From NCBI RefSeq assembly GCF_035594125.1, contig NC_087168.1:7804650-7868649 (forward strand): 64,000 nt of DNA. The letters are read 5' to 3'. This document shows positions 1 to 10,324 of the stretch, one piece after another (the stretch's first letter is position 1; every line of letters starts with the position of its first letter). Both the position numbers and the translations under genes were made by a program. Source of the stretch: Scylla paramamosain. Its lineage: Eukaryota; Arthropoda; Malacostraca; Decapoda; Portunidae. The notes under the pieces are model-generated. The model had not been told where the DNA came from. It saw only the letters and a program-made list of their open reading frames with translations, and did not search any database.

Positions 1-2
1 TT

Positions 3-239
3 GCCAAACTTGATGGTAATATTAGGTACAAATTTGCTAAAGAAAAATGGTTATGTACAGGGTGTCTAAAAATGGGTCACAAAGGAAAGGATTGTAGAAG
101 AAGGAAAGTTTGTAAAGTATGTCGGAGATACCTTCCCACAACTCTTCACAATGATGATATGACAAGAACTGAGAGCCAAAGGGCGCCAGCACAAGCAACT
201 CAACCTAAAGAGGATAAACCCACAGTAGTAGCAAATTAG
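3..239 (+). pseudogene. BEL/Pao gag 3' end with zinc knuckles
   Basis: The frame opening at base 3 encodes a retroviral-type CX2CX4HX4C zinc knuckle (WLCTGCLKMGHKGKDC), followed at once by a second CX2C pair (CKVC) and a downstream His. This paired arrangement is typical of BEL/Pao gag. Gag binds the element RNA in virus-like particles. The frame ends in TAG at 237-239 and reopens in the same frame at 258, so one nonsense change separates gag from pol in a polyprotein that is normally continuous. The 5' part of gag and the 5' LTR lie outside the window. Confidence 0.75.
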
Positions 240-257
240 GTCAAAGTTACAGAATCA

Positions 258-1166
258 GTGACACATGACATGCACACCATGATAGTTCCTGTATGGTTGC
301 ATCATGTTAGTAATGAAGAGAATAAAGTTTTAGTGTATGCCCTGCTGGATGAGCAGTCTGATGCTTCATTCATCAAGGAAAGCACTCTGAATAAATTGGG
401 AGTTAGTGGACCATCAGTGTCACTCAATATCCACACAATAAGTGGAAAACAAATCACTGATTCTATCAAAATTCATGGACTTAAAGTAAGAGGTTATAAT
501 GAAGAAGTGGAAATATCAATCCCTTCAGCATTTTCAACAGAAAACATTTCAGCAGGACAGAGTCAGATACCAAGGCCTGAGACTACTTGTGACTGGCCCC
601 ACTTAAAGGCAATCTCTGACAAACTAATGAAATATGACCCAAACGTTGACATAGGACTCCTCATTGGTCTTGATTGTGCAGAAGCCATTATGGCAGAAGA
701 GCAAATATCAAGTGATAGCAAGAAGCATCCCTATGCTTGTAGGACAGAGCTAGGTTGGGGGATCATTAGTAGAATCTCACCCCATTCAAGTCCATTGGAG
801 GATACAGTGATAGTCTACAGAACAGTGACACAAGAAGTAGAAATCAATGAAGAAAAGAGGGTTAATTTCTTAGTGTTTCCTGCTAAAACCAAAGAGATGA
901 TTAATCCTTCTCAAGTGAGAGATATGTTTGAACTTGACTTCAGTAATAGAAAGTCAGCTAACACTCCATTATCATATGAAGATAAAAGGTTTATGAGTAA
1001 GATGAAAGAAGGAGTACATCAGCTGAAGGATGGCCATTATGAGTTGCCCCTTCCTCTTAAAGATGATAATGTCAAGCTTCCAAACAACAAACTATTAGCA
1101 GAGCAGAGATTTAAGAAGTTAAGAGCTAAACTTGAGAAGGATAATCAACACAAAGGTGATTACAAA
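258..1166 (+). pseudogene. BEL/Pao protease and pol linker
   Basis: This continues the frame of the upstream zinc knuckles. Residues 28-38 contain LLDEQSDASFI, the aspartic-protease active-site region of the Pao peptidase family (LLD followed by SFI). GLLIGLDC near residue 134 is a second family hallmark. The protease would process the Gag-Pol polyprotein and the rest links to RT. The reading frame is broken at about 1167 by an antisense LINE and resumes at 2249. The last residues before the visible stop are read from the LINE poly(T) and are not native. Confidence 0.8.
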
Positions 1167-2240
1167 GTCTTTTTTTTTTTTATGTAGGAAGGACACTGGC
1201 CAAGGGCAACAAAAATCTAATAAAAAAAAAATGCCCACTGAAATGCCAGTCCCATAAAAGGGTCAAAGCAGTGGTCAAAAATTGATGAATAAGGGTCTTG
1301 AAACCTCCCTCTTGAAGGAATTCAAGTCATAGGAAGGTGGAAATACAGAAGCAGGCAGGGAGTTCTAGAGTTTACCAGAGCAAGGGATGAATGATTGAGA
1401 ATACTGGTTAACTCTTGTGTTAGAGAGGTGGACAGATAGGGGTGAGAGAAAGAAGAAGGTCTTGTGCAGCGAGGCCATGGAAGGAGGGAAGGCATGCAGT
1501 CAGCAAGATCAGAAGAGCAGTTAGCATGAAAATAGCGGTAGAAGACAGCTAGATATACAACATTGCGGCAGTGAGAGAGAGGCTGAAGACAGTCAGTTAG
1601 AGGAGAGGGGTTGATGAGATGAAAAGCTTTTGATTCCACCCTGTCTAGAAGAGCAGTATGAGTGGAACCCCCCCAGACATGTGAAGCATACTCCATACAT
1701 GGACGGATAAGGCCCTTGTACAGAGTTAGCAGCTGTGGGGGTGAGAAAAACTGGCGGAGACATCTCAGAACACCTAACTTCATAGAAGCTGTTTTAGCTA
1801 GAGATGAGATGTGAAGTTTCCAGTTCAGATTATAAGTAAAGGACAGACCGAGGATGTTCAGTGTAAAAGAGGGGGACAGTTGAGTGTCATTGAAGAAGAG
1901 GGGATAGTTGTCTGGAAGGTTGTGTCGAGTTGATAGATGGAGGAATTGAGTTTTGAGGCATTGAACAATACCAAGTTTGCTCTGCCCCAATCAGAAATTT
2001 TAGAAATATCAGAAGTCAGGCGTTCTGTGGCTTCCCTATGTGATATGTTTACCTCCTGAAGGGTTGGACGTCTATGAAAAGACATGGAAAAGTGCAGGGT
2101 GGTATCATCAGCGTAGGAGTGGATAGGACAAGAGGTTTGGTTTAGAAGATCATTAATGAATAATAAGAAGAGAGTGGGTGACAGGATAGAACCCTGAGGA
2201 ACACCACTGTTAATAGATTTAGGAGAAGAACGGTAACAGT
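1167..2240 (-). mobile_element. LINE family A, 5'-truncated copy 1
   Basis: A non-LTR retrotransposon fragment lies antisense inside the Pao pol gene. It runs from an oligo(A) 3' end (poly T at 1169-1181) through the 3' UTR and the RT C-terminal half ([38 protein letters not shown]) to a truncation point just upstream of the motif-B region (GVPQGSVLSP). TGATTACAAA occurs on both sides (1157-1166 and 2249-2258), which fits a target-site duplication of at least 10 bp. The minus-strand frame shifts near 1980, where a shorter frame (1858-2085) takes over. Family A has one EN-RT ORF and no RNase H, placing it in the Jockey/CR1-like range. Confidence 0.85.
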
Positions 2241-2248
2241 GGATGATA

Positions 2249-3199
2249 TGATTACAAAAGGTTATGCAGAGGTAGTACTGACAAAGGATTTAGTTAAGAA
2301 TGATGGTAAGGTCTGGTACATTCCACATCATGGAGTCTATTATCCAAGAAAGCCAAAGAAGTTGAGAGTTGTCTTTGACTGTAGTGCAAACTACAGGAAC
2401 CATTGAAGGAAGTCATTAAACAGTCACCTGTTACAAGGCCCAGACCTTACCAACAAACTTATTGGTGTGTTGTGTAGGTTTAGGCAAGAAAGGATTGCAC
2501 TTATATGTGATATAGAAGTAATGTACCATCAAGTGAAGGTCAACCCAGAACACAGAGACATGTTAAGATTCCTTTGGTGGGAAAATGGTCACCTTAATAA
2601 TGAGATAGCTGAATACAGGATGACAGCTCACCTGTTTGGAGCTACATCATCTCCAAGTGTAGCCAACTTCGCACTTAAGAAAGCTGCAGATGACTACGGG
2701 TGTGGATCTGATGCAGCCAAGTTTGTATAAGAAACAACTTTTATGTTGATGATGGTTTGAAGTCAGTAGCTACAATGAATGAAGCTGTCACTCTTATTCA
2801 GCAGAGCAAAGAATTATGTTATAAGGGAGGTTTTAACCTTCATAAGTTCTTGTCAAACAACAAAGATGTATTAGCTGCAATTTCTCCTCATGAGAGAGCA
2901 GATGAAATTAAAAGTTTGGATTTTAGTAAGAATGAAGACACACTGCCTATAGAAAGAACTTTGGGAGCTGAGTGGTGCATAGAATCTGACACATTTCAAT
3001 TTAGGATAAAGCTGAAAAACAAGCCACTCACCAGGAGAGGCATTCTGTCAACAGTGAGTTCTATATATGATCCATTAGGTCTAGTGTCACCTCTCATACT
3101 GACTGGAAAGCAAATTTTACAAGAATTATGTAAGAATGCAGTTCAATGGGATAATGAGGTGCCAGATTATGTCAAATCTAAATGGATAAAGTATCTCCT
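2249..3199 (+). pseudogene. BEL/Pao reverse transcriptase
   Basis: The Pao pol resumes after the LINE. It has the early RT block KKLRVVFDCSANYRNH, then [21 protein letters not shown], then the catalytic YVDD box at 2742-2753 (NNFYVDDGLKS), and finally the C-terminal RT block LTRRGILSTVSSIYDPLGLV. A TGA follows YRNH near 2404, and a frameshift near 2730 separates the frame starting at 2467 from the one holding YVDD. The enzyme would copy the element RNA. It is inactive as it stands. Confidence 0.85.
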
Positions 3200-3343
3200 G
3201 ATCATGATGGCCTAGTAAGAAAGGTTAAGGTCCTGGTGTCAGACTGTAATGTCAACAACCAGGGAAGAAGCATAAAGGCAAACAGGCCCATCATAGAGAG
3301 GCCAATACATAGTTTAGTATTGCTGTTAGAAGGTAATGCATAA
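3200..3343 (+). pseudogene. BEL/Pao pol C-terminus after internal deletion
   Basis: Immediately after the RT block the frame changes and encodes DHDGLVRKVKV, ending in PIIERPIHSLVLLLEGNA and a TAA at 3341-3343. DGLVRKVKV followed by RPI..LVLL is the usual extreme C-terminus of Pao polymerases, which normally lies about 700-900 residues after the RT active site. RNase H and integrase are therefore missing, apparently through a deletion whose join lies near 3197-3200. The join also shifts frame. Confidence 0.7.
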
Positions 3344-3376
3344 TAATAGACCGGAGCATCCCCACCAAGGAGCCAA

Positions 3377-3866
3377 TGTAACAAAACATATTATGTGCTA
3401 ATCCTAGTTTTAAGGTACATACTAATGTTAATTTAAGGTAAATTGTTACACAATTTAGGGGAGCCATGTTACTGTATGTAAAGCGTATGTACCTCATGTC
3501 ATTATTCCTCGGCATTTATAAGTGAAATGTTCAATAGTTTTCTATTTGCATGAAAACGTGTAATATGTGTAAGTATCAGTATTCAATGCTATATTAAGCA
3601 CTGAAGCCAGTGCTCATTTGTTGGTAGAGTGTGGTTAACCCACTGATTGCCTGCGGGCATCACTCACAGCCAAGTCGCACTCAAAGACAGGCAGGATGGT
3701 GACCGAGGTAAATACTTTAATTCTGTAGTAAAAACTGATTGTCATAGTGCCAAGTTAATTGCATGTATTGTTAATAAATATTGTAATATGTTGAAAGTGT
3801 TTAATATCAGTGTATAATGTTATTTTGTAAGAAATTGAGACCGAGAACCTGTTCGCAGTTCTTACA
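3377..3866 (+). repeat. BEL/Pao 3' LTR
   Basis: The segment starts TGTAACAAAACA 33 bases after the pol stop and ends GTTCTTACA, giving a perfect 5-bp terminal inverted repeat (TGTAA/TTACA) bounded by TG and CA. A purine-rich run (accaaggagccaa) precedes it as a possible polypurine tract. An AATAAA lies near 3774. Length is 490 bp. The partner 5' LTR is outside the window, so the right boundary rests on the terminal repeat alone. Confidence 0.65.
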
Positions 3867-4194
3867 GTCATGCCTACCTCATCAATAAACTTGTCAGGGA
3901 GAACTGCCTTTCCTCGACCCTATGATGATGGGTGTGATCAGTAAAACAGAACACCTGAGAGCCAATTGATGCCCAGCTGGTGTGGCTACAATCTTTTTAT
4001 AAATAATCACAATGAAATGTGATTATAATCATAATCTTAATCCTAATTATTCTTAAAAAGAAAAAAATAATCATAATCAAAAATAGAAAAACTAATCATA
4101 ATTTAATCACAATCAAAAAAGTATTCCAGACCATAATCAAAATCAAATCATAATTTTTTTTATAATCATGCCCATGTCTGGTACATACATAACA
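3867..4194 (-). repeat. Probable 3' LTR of minus-strand gypsy element
   Basis: Reading the minus strand downstream of the gypsy integrase, a polypurine tract (tatttatagggggatag, 4211-4195) is followed by TGTTATGTATG, a common LTR start, at 4194. The segment is filled between about 4000 and 4170 by an AT-rich array of degenerate ATAATC units. The outer boundary is unclear; it may abut the Pao LTR at 3867. Confidence 0.4.
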
Positions 4195-4211
4195 CTATCC
4201 CCCTATAAATA

Positions 4212-6056
4212 TAGTCGTCCCGATTATCATGCATACATCAACTAATACACAACATTACATGCTATACAATACAAATTACATCAAATCAGAACATAGTCAT
4301 CCATCCACTGAGGCCTCTACCTGGCTCTCCCAGGTTTGTCAATCTCACTGATACATTCTTCACACTTCCCAGTCCCCAGTGTCACTTTCATTGGCCTGGT
4401 TACTTGCAATGCCACTGTCACTCACCTCACTCAGCTTGAGTCCTGGCTGCAGGTCCTCCACAGCTGTTTCCCCAAGAGTTTCTCAAGAGAAGGTACCACT
4501 TCCCACATACCTCCACAAGCAATCAACGGGTGCCACCTTTAACCATCTGGAGGCACCTATGGGGGCAAGGTGGTAGGTGACGTGTGTTGAGAGCTTTGGA
4601 CCCAAAGGATATTGAGATTTTCTGCTTTACAGTAGAGTCTACTCCCTCCTTGGGTTTTACCATTTCTGAGTGGTATTACACCATCTTTTGGGAGGCTGTA
4701 AATGTTACTGTTCAGTAGAAGGAGGGCTTTCAATACCTCATATGGTCTCTCCCAGGGACTCTGGAGCTTAGGAGACAGGCCACACACCCTGCAGTGATTG
4801 TACAACCATACCTTGTCACTGGGCATGTACATATCCTCCCAAGAACACTGGTGTTACTGCTGTCACATTACACAACATGCCAACTTCAAATGTCCACTTA
4901 CCTCTCACCTCATGTTGTCCAGCTGCTGCTGCAAGGCCATGGCATACTGGGACTGTACCGTGGGCAATTCCTCATCTGGTGACCTCGCCATAGCCAGGTC
5001 AACAGGGAGACAGAACTCACAACCAAATGTAAAATGGGTTGGCGTATACTTCATGACCTTGTGCTCGGCTGAGTGGTACACCATGAGGGTGTATGGCAGC
5101 CACTCGTCCCAGTCCTGTTGATCAGATGCACAGTACCATGCAAGCTGAATCACCAGTATGGCATTGTAGGTACTGCTTCACCATCCAGTCACTCTAGGGT
5201 GCACCCCAAAGCATGTGAACACTTGAGTGACAAGGAATTCTGCCACCATACTACTTTGTGAAGTAGTCCATGACTACATAGAGGAATCTGTTGCCCTTCA
5301 ATTTTTTATTACCACTTTGAACCCTTTTATGGGACTGGCATCTCAGTGGGCTTTTTTTTTTAATTGGATTTTTGTTGCCCTTGGCCAGTTTCCCTCCTAC
5401 ATAAAAAAAAAAAAAAATAGGGAATGGGCCTGCCATGTCCATGGCTATCCTCTCCATGGGTGCCCCAGCCTGGTACAGCTGGATGGGAGCATGTTTCTTC
5501 TGGCGGAACCCCGCTTTGCTGCACCCATACAACAGGCACAGCACCACTCCTACACATCTTGTCTCAGGCTGTCCCAGTACACTTGCTGCCAAAGCTGGCC
5601 CAGTATCCTCTTAACACCCAAGTGGCCAAGATGCACTTCATGCATCTCCCTAAGCAAGTCCTCCCATCGGGCATGTGGCACCATCACCACCCAGAAGTCA
5701 TCACCTCTCCCATTGTACCCCCAGCACTTCTGAAGGAAGCATGCCCTCCTTTAAGCAAGTGCCTCCCACTTCTCCATCAGGCACTTGCTAGCAGGACTCT
5801 TGGGTGACAACTGCTCCCAGTATGGCTGTTGCTCATGAGCCTCAAGCCACTTGGTTATAGGGGCCAGATCAGGGTCTTTTTGCTGGTCCTTCCTCCACTG
5901 CTCACTGGCTACTCCCGCACCTCTCAGAACCTGGAAACGCTGGCACATGACATCAGGCTCCTTCCTGGATCAGTGAGCACAACTGGGACCACAGGGGTGG
6001 CATCTGAGGCTGTCAGCATTGTTGTGCACCCTCCCAGTGTGGTGCATAATCTGGTA
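4212..6056 (-). pseudogene. Ty3/gypsy integrase, degenerate
   Basis: In minus-strand order this has a pre-integrase linker (QQKDPDLAPITKWLEA, around 5880), an H2C2 zinc-binding region beginning MHEVHLGHLGVKRILGQLW near 5650, the first catalytic Asp block (GAPMERIAMDMAGPFP and FLYVVMDYFTK, around 5440 and 5265), the catalytic-core end (DWDEWLPYTLMVYHSAEHKV, around 5110) and the C-terminal GPY/F-type module (DKVWLYNHCRVCGLSPKLQS, around 4810). Several frameshifts and stops are present, and the core between 5260 and 5153 is shortened. A LINE stub sits at 5298-5417. No RT or gag of this element is visible, because the DIRS element begins at 6057. Confidence 0.75.
5298..5417 (+). mobile_element. 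LINE family A 3'-end stub
   Basis: Only the last 120 bases of family A are present: the stop-codon region, the 3' UTR (gggactggcatctcagtggg, then gttgcccttggccag) and a poly(A) at 5402-5416. It sits between two parts of the gypsy integrase that are contiguous in intact relatives (AMDMAGPFP and NRFLYVVMDYFTK), showing a severely 5'-truncated insertion into a coding region. Confidence 0.85.
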
Positions 6057-6102
6057 ATTTTATGTCATCAAATCCCCTCTGCTGTGGTGAGCACTCCCAT
6101 GA
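6057..6102 (+). repeat. DIRS A left inverted terminal repeat
   Basis: It begins ATTTTATGTCATCAAATCCC and is complementary to 10279-10324 with five mismatches over 46 bases. The five differences suggest substantial decay since insertion. Confidence 0.8.
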
Positions 6103-6402
6103 GAAGAGCTGCACTATGCTACAGCACCAGTTGCTTGCCCATCGCCATGCCAGATGGTCATGCTGTTGTGTTCTGCGGTGTTTTCTCCTGCAGTGTCTCT
6201 TTTTCAGTGAGGCTACATCACCAGTTATGCAGGTACAGTGCCTATAATCCGTCATCTAAGTTTGGAGCAGATTGAGCCATCCAAATGGCTATTTTGTGTG
6301 CTGTTGATACCAGCAATCGAGCTTATGGTTTGTTATTGTGACTGCTGCTTTTTCCCCTCCACTGCCTCAAGCGGTTAATGATGGTGCTGGTCATGGGCCA
6401 AC

Positions 6403-6777
6403 TTGCTTGGGTTCCTCTCTGCTAGTTTCTCGGGGTTTTTAGAGGCCAGTAGTGAGGTTGATGGTGATTGTGTGCTGGGGCCAAGTGATAGTACCTTGCA
6501 GCTAAGGCGTTTGGCCCACCCGAGACGGTTTTGGACGAAATTGACAGTAAGGTGGGGAGACATGGTTAACTTCCTGTTTGACAATGGTCTGCAGGAGGAT
6601 GACTACAGGTCTATCAGTGAGGATGAGATTGTAATGAGGCATTCCAGTTGTCTTGCCCTTGTCCCAGTGGAGTGCAACTCTCAGATCTTGGATGCACATA
6701 GGGGAGAAGCTAAAAAGACTGATTTCCACTTGAAGGAGGTTAACAAGGATATCCTGAGGGCAGCTTCTTGGATGTAA
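6403..6777 (+). pseudogene. DIRS A ORF1 (gag-like), 5' part
   Basis: A 124-residue frame (from 6403) includes WTKLTVRWGDMVNFLFDN and ends HLKEVNKDILRAASWM. The wording EVN followed by a short helix, then (in the inverted repeat that follows) LALLGNASFRNNLARRYIM and PMTWFLCGDDV, matches the layout of DIRS gag-like ORF1. ORF1 proteins are thought to package element RNA. The frame stops where the inverted repeat begins, so the native continuation is disrupted. The true start may lie upstream. Confidence 0.5.
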
Positions 6778-6790
6778 TTGCATTCTTAAG

Positions 6791-7558
6791 CTTCACAGAT
6801 TCCTTGATCTGCTTCACAGACTGGAAGACATCATCACCACAGAGAAACCAAGTCATCGGTACCTTCTTGGTATAAAGATGCGTAAATTTGTGATTGATTT
6901 CACATTTCATAATGTAACGCCTTGCTAAATTATTCCTGAAGCTGGCATTGCCCAATAAGGCCAAGGCATTGTTGATCATGCCCCACTTCATGGGCCACCA
7001 CTGGGTGATTCTCTTCCTGGACCACTTTATCGAGGTAATAATAACTATTATTACCAAGTCACTGTTAGTCCTTCTTCCTGGGCCACTTTATCGAGGACTA
7101 ACAGTGACTTGGTAATCATAACTATTATTACTAAGTCACTGTTAGTCCTCAATAAAGTGGCCCAGGAAGAGAATCACCCAGTGGTGGCCCATGAAGTTCG
7201 AGATAATAATAGCTATTATTACCAAGTCACTGTTAGTCCTTCTTCCTGGGCCACTTTATCAAGGACTAACAGTGACTTGGTAATAATAACTATTATTACC
7301 AAGTTACTGTTAGTCCTTGATAAAGTGGCCCAGGAAGAGAATCACCCAGTGGTGGCCCATGAAGTGGGCATGATCAACAGTTCCCTGGCCTTATTGGTCA
7401 ATGCCAACTTCAGGGATAATTTAGCAAGGCATTACATTATGAAATGTGAAATTAATCACAAATTTACGCATCTTTATAACAAGAAGGTACCGATGACTTG
7501 GTTTCTCTGTGGTGATGATGTCTTCCAGTCTGTGAAGCAGATCAAGCAGTCTGTGAAG
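6791..7558. repeat. Large inverted repeat with nested palindromes in DIRS A ORF1
   Basis: Bases 6791-7032 are the near-perfect reverse complement of 7317-7558; each arm encodes the same ORF1 segment (NLARRYIMKCEINHKFTHLY and relatives), on the minus strand on the left and the plus strand on the right. The spacer holds two copies of a roughly 168-bp unit built around a 54-bp palindrome (7095-7148 and 7263-7316) that starts GGACTAACAGTGACTTGG and ends with its complement. The result is a nested fold-back of about 770 bp. Confidence 0.85.
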
Positions 7559-7620
7559 CAGGGTCCTTAAAGTTACACATAGGCAGAAAGAGCAAATTAT
7601 CTCCCCCATTTTTCTGAGGA

Positions 7621-8160
7621 AAAAAAAAAAGAATGGGGAATATAGGATGGTTCTGAACTTAGAAAAACTAATTCCTCATATCCCATACAAACATTTTAAG
7701 ATGGAGAACTTTGAAACAAGCCATCAGACTCATTAATGTAGGTGACTTACTTGCTTCTATGGACTTGAGGCATGCCTACTATTCGATTAAGATTACTGAA
7801 AAACAATAAAAGTTTCTGTGTTTCAATTGGCAAGGTGTAACTTATCAATTCACTTGTCTCCCAAATGGGTTATCAGAAGGCCCTAGTATCTTCACCAAAC
7901 TCATGAAGCTGGTTTACTCTACTCTGAGGAATAAGGGTCTCATGATCACCAGTTTCATTGACGACTCCTTATCTGCAGTAGTTCGATGTCCAGTTGCCTT
8001 GCGGGTGTGCATGATACCATTGCTCTCTTGAGGAAATTGGGCTTCTGTATCAATGAGAGCAAATCAGTTCTGGTCCTAACTAAACATATTGAATATCTAG
8101 GCAACATTATTGACAGTGACAGCATGAAAATTTCAGAGGAAATGAAGGCAGAACTCCGAT
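7621..8160 (+). pseudogene. DIRS A reverse transcriptase
   Basis: Frames here give YRMVLNLEKLIPHIPYKHFK, then LLASMDLRHAYYSIKI, then the active-site region SFIDDSLSAV (the Asp pair in FIDDS, 7954-7968), and finally CINESKSVLVLTKHIEYLGN. This matches the DIRS RT, closely parallel to the intact copy at the right edge of the window. At least one frameshift occurs near 7700, a stop (TAA) follows ITEKQ near 7807, and another frame change follows FIDDS. The palm and connection segment present in the other copy is deleted after NIIDSDSMKI. Confidence 0.8.
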
Positions 8161-8211
8161 GGCGGTGCTCTAATGCCGCTGTTCAGGACAGGAACATTTT
8201 TCTGCCAGCCA

Positions 8212-8565
8212 CAGACACTAAATTGTTCACAGATGCCTCCACAATCAGCTGGGATGGTTACCTTAACCATCAGTCTGCAGGTGGTAGTTAGCCTTTGGAG
8301 GAGTCTTTTACATATTAATACGCTAGAACTTAAAGTAATTTTGTTTACTCTTCAAACCTTTAGCCAGGAGTTAAGGGGTAAACACATTAAAGTCTTTTGC
8401 AACAACACTACAGCTGTAACCTATGTCAATGAAATGAGTGGCACCAGATCACTTCTCTGTAATGACATTTTTACTTTAATATAAGGCTGGTGTGTGGTGA
8501 ACAATGCTTGGTTGACCTCTTCTCATGTTCCAGGCAAAGCCAACTTAATAGTGGATGTTGCTTCC
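8212..8565 (+). pseudogene. DIRS A RNase H domain
   Basis: DTKLFTDASTISWDGYL holds the first catalytic Asp; a frameshift follows near 8280; then LHINTLELKVILFTLQTF holds the Glu helix; then IKVFCNNTTAVTYVNEMSGT; and finally HVPGKANLIVDVASRN with the last Asp. The third acidic residue, present as CDN in the related intact copy, is CNN here (Asp to Asn). A TAA near 8483 also interrupts it. Confidence 0.75.
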
Positions 8566-9157
8566 CGTAATGTTAACAACAGGCATGAATGGAAACTGGA
8601 TGTCCACATTTTTAGGCTGATCTGTGATATCTTTGGCACCCCTTCCATTGATCTCTTTGCTTCCCAGCTGAACAAGCAGATCACCCCTTTCTGCTCCTGG
8701 AAACCTGACCCAGAAGCAGCTTACTTTGATGCTTTCTCTCTCAACTGGGCAAAGTTTGCACTTTGTTATCTTTTCCCACCTTTTTCATTGGTCTCTAGGT
8801 GCTTGCAGAAAATGCGGGCAGAACAGGTAAAGGGATGAATAGTGGTTCCGGTTTGGATGTTGCAGCCGTGGATGGTATGCTGCTCAGCATGCTGATCGAT
8901 TACCCCAGGCTGATCAGGAAGTGGAAGGACGTCTTGACACACCTGTCCTCACCAGAAGGACACCCCCTCATGAGGCACACTCAGTTGATGGCATGCCTTC
9001 TGTCCAGGAGTCCCTCTGAGGGCGAGGCATACAGAAGGAGGGTGCAGATATCATCATGGCATCCTGGAAGCCAAGTACAGAAAAACAGTACTGACCACAT
9101 CTTAAGAGATGGTCACAATTTTATTGTCAAGGGAACATCAATCCCCTTAATCCCACT
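8566..9157 (+). pseudogene. DIRS A methyltransferase-like domain
   Basis: HEWKLDVHIFRLICDIFGTP, SIDLFASQLNKQITPFCSWK and YLFPPFSLVSRCLQKM match the methyltransferase-like domain that follows RNase H in DIRS elements. A TGA at about 8837 ends the frame after EQVKG, and the domain tail continues near 8860-9150 (SPEGHPLMRHTQLMACLLSR). Its role in the life cycle is not settled. Confidence 0.7.
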
Positions 9158-9979
9158 GTGCCAAACATTATAAACTTCTTGACCTTTACTTTCCACAGGA
9201 GTGTGGGTTATAATTCTATCAACACAGCGAGAGGTGCACTGTCATCATTGGGCATTGTGGTAAATGGATTCCCGGTGGGTAGCCATCCCCTTGTGAACAG
9301 ATTCTTAAAGGTGGTGTTCAACCTACAGTCTCCCAAGCCTCAGTACACCAAGACATGGGATGTCCAACCAGTACTTTACACACTTAGTTCTATGTACCCT
9401 TTGACTTTACTCTCTTTGAAGGAACTCACACTCAAGCTAGTTACATTGATGGCACTGACTTAGGCAGCCAAAATACAAACACTTCACTCGCTTGTGCTTA
9501 ACGGAATTCTCATTGAAGAATCTTTTATCTTTGTCCAGTTGGGGAACAACATTAAACAATGCAGACCTAACTTTATAAGTGTTAATTTTAAGGCTTATGC
9601 AAAGGATGTTAGTCTCTGTGTGTGTGAGCCCTGTGAATGTACATTACTTGAACAGAGTTGCTCAGGCTCTACATCCCAAAGGTAGTAAATAAGTTAATCA
9701 TCAGTTTTGTTAAACCTCACAAGAATGTCTCTAAGGATACTATAGCGAGATGGATTATAGTTATCTTGCACAGGGCTGGGACTGACACCTCTGTTTTCAC
9801 AGCAGGCAGCATTAGACCGGCAGCGGCTTCAAAGGCAAAGGCTTTGGTGGTACCTATTGAATGTATTATGGTGAAAGCTGGGTGGACTCATGAGGCCACA
9901 TTTGCAAAATTTTATGATAAACAAATTGTTGAGGGATCAGACCCTTTTCAGGAGGCTGTCCTACACCCTGACTGTTGAT
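9158..9979 (+). pseudogene. DIRS A tyrosine recombinase
   Basis: It contains the core-binding segment RSVGYNSINTARGALSSLGI, the box-I region beginning TLKLVTLMALT (here followed by a stop and AAKIQTLH, where the intact relative has AARVQTLH, so the first catalytic Arg is Lys), and the C-terminal box FTAGSIRPAAASKAKAL with AGWTHEATFAKFYDK carrying the nucleophilic Tyr. The usual HxxR is GSIR. Stops near 9462 and 9685 and frame changes break it. The enzyme would insert the circular cDNA. Confidence 0.8.
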
Positions 9980-10278
9980 GTCTCTTACTTGGGTCACTGG
10001 TGTTTATATATACAAGTTGTGCATGTTCCTCTATTTGTGATGTGGTTTGGGCATTATTAGGGTGTATTTAATAAGTTATTTGTAGGGTATAATTATTGGT
10101 TTTCTACACTTATATAAATTTCCTATGTTCCTTAGGCACAGTACAACTCATGTAACTGCCACTAATGAATGTTTTCTTTGCTCATTCATATTTCTTTTCA
10201 ACAATACATGTGTTCTAGTGGCAGGGGTACAAATCAAGTAGTTACATTCAGGTACGACACCCACATGGCTTCAAAACA

Positions 10279-10324
10279 TCATGGGAACACTTACCACAGC
10301 AAAGGGGATTTGATGACATAAAAT
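10279..10324 (-). repeat. DIRS A right inverted terminal repeat
   Basis: Reverse complement partner of 6057-6102 (41 of 46 bases match), ending GATGACATAAAAT. It fixes the right boundary of the element about 300 bases after the recombinase stop. Confidence 0.8.

Larger units (their letters stand above)
6057..10324 (+). mobile_element. DIRS-type retroelement A, degenerate
   Basis: A 4.27-kb element bounded by 46-bp inverted repeats with 41 matches (6057-6102 and 10279-10324). In order it contains an ORF1/gag remnant, RT, RNase H, a methyltransferase-like domain and a tyrosine recombinase, the gene set of DIRS retrotransposons, which integrate without DDE integrase or target-site duplication. 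All ORFs carry stops or frameshifts. ORF1 contains a large inverted repeat described separately. The element lies against the decayed gypsy integrase on its left; no gypsy sequence is recognised on its right. Confidence 0.8.

Noticed and set aside
4336..5121. Several plus-strand frames over the minus-strand gypsy integrase
   Set aside because: The minus strand has clear integrase motifs; the plus frames do not.
6013..6255. Continuation of the minus-strand gypsy pol beyond 6057
   Set aside because: The Cys/His-rich frame there overlaps the DIRS inverted terminal repeat and belongs to DIRS sequence.
7095..7316. CRISPR-like array from repeated palindromes
   Set aside because: Only two units, long palindromes, no unique spacers of regular size, and a eukaryotic context.
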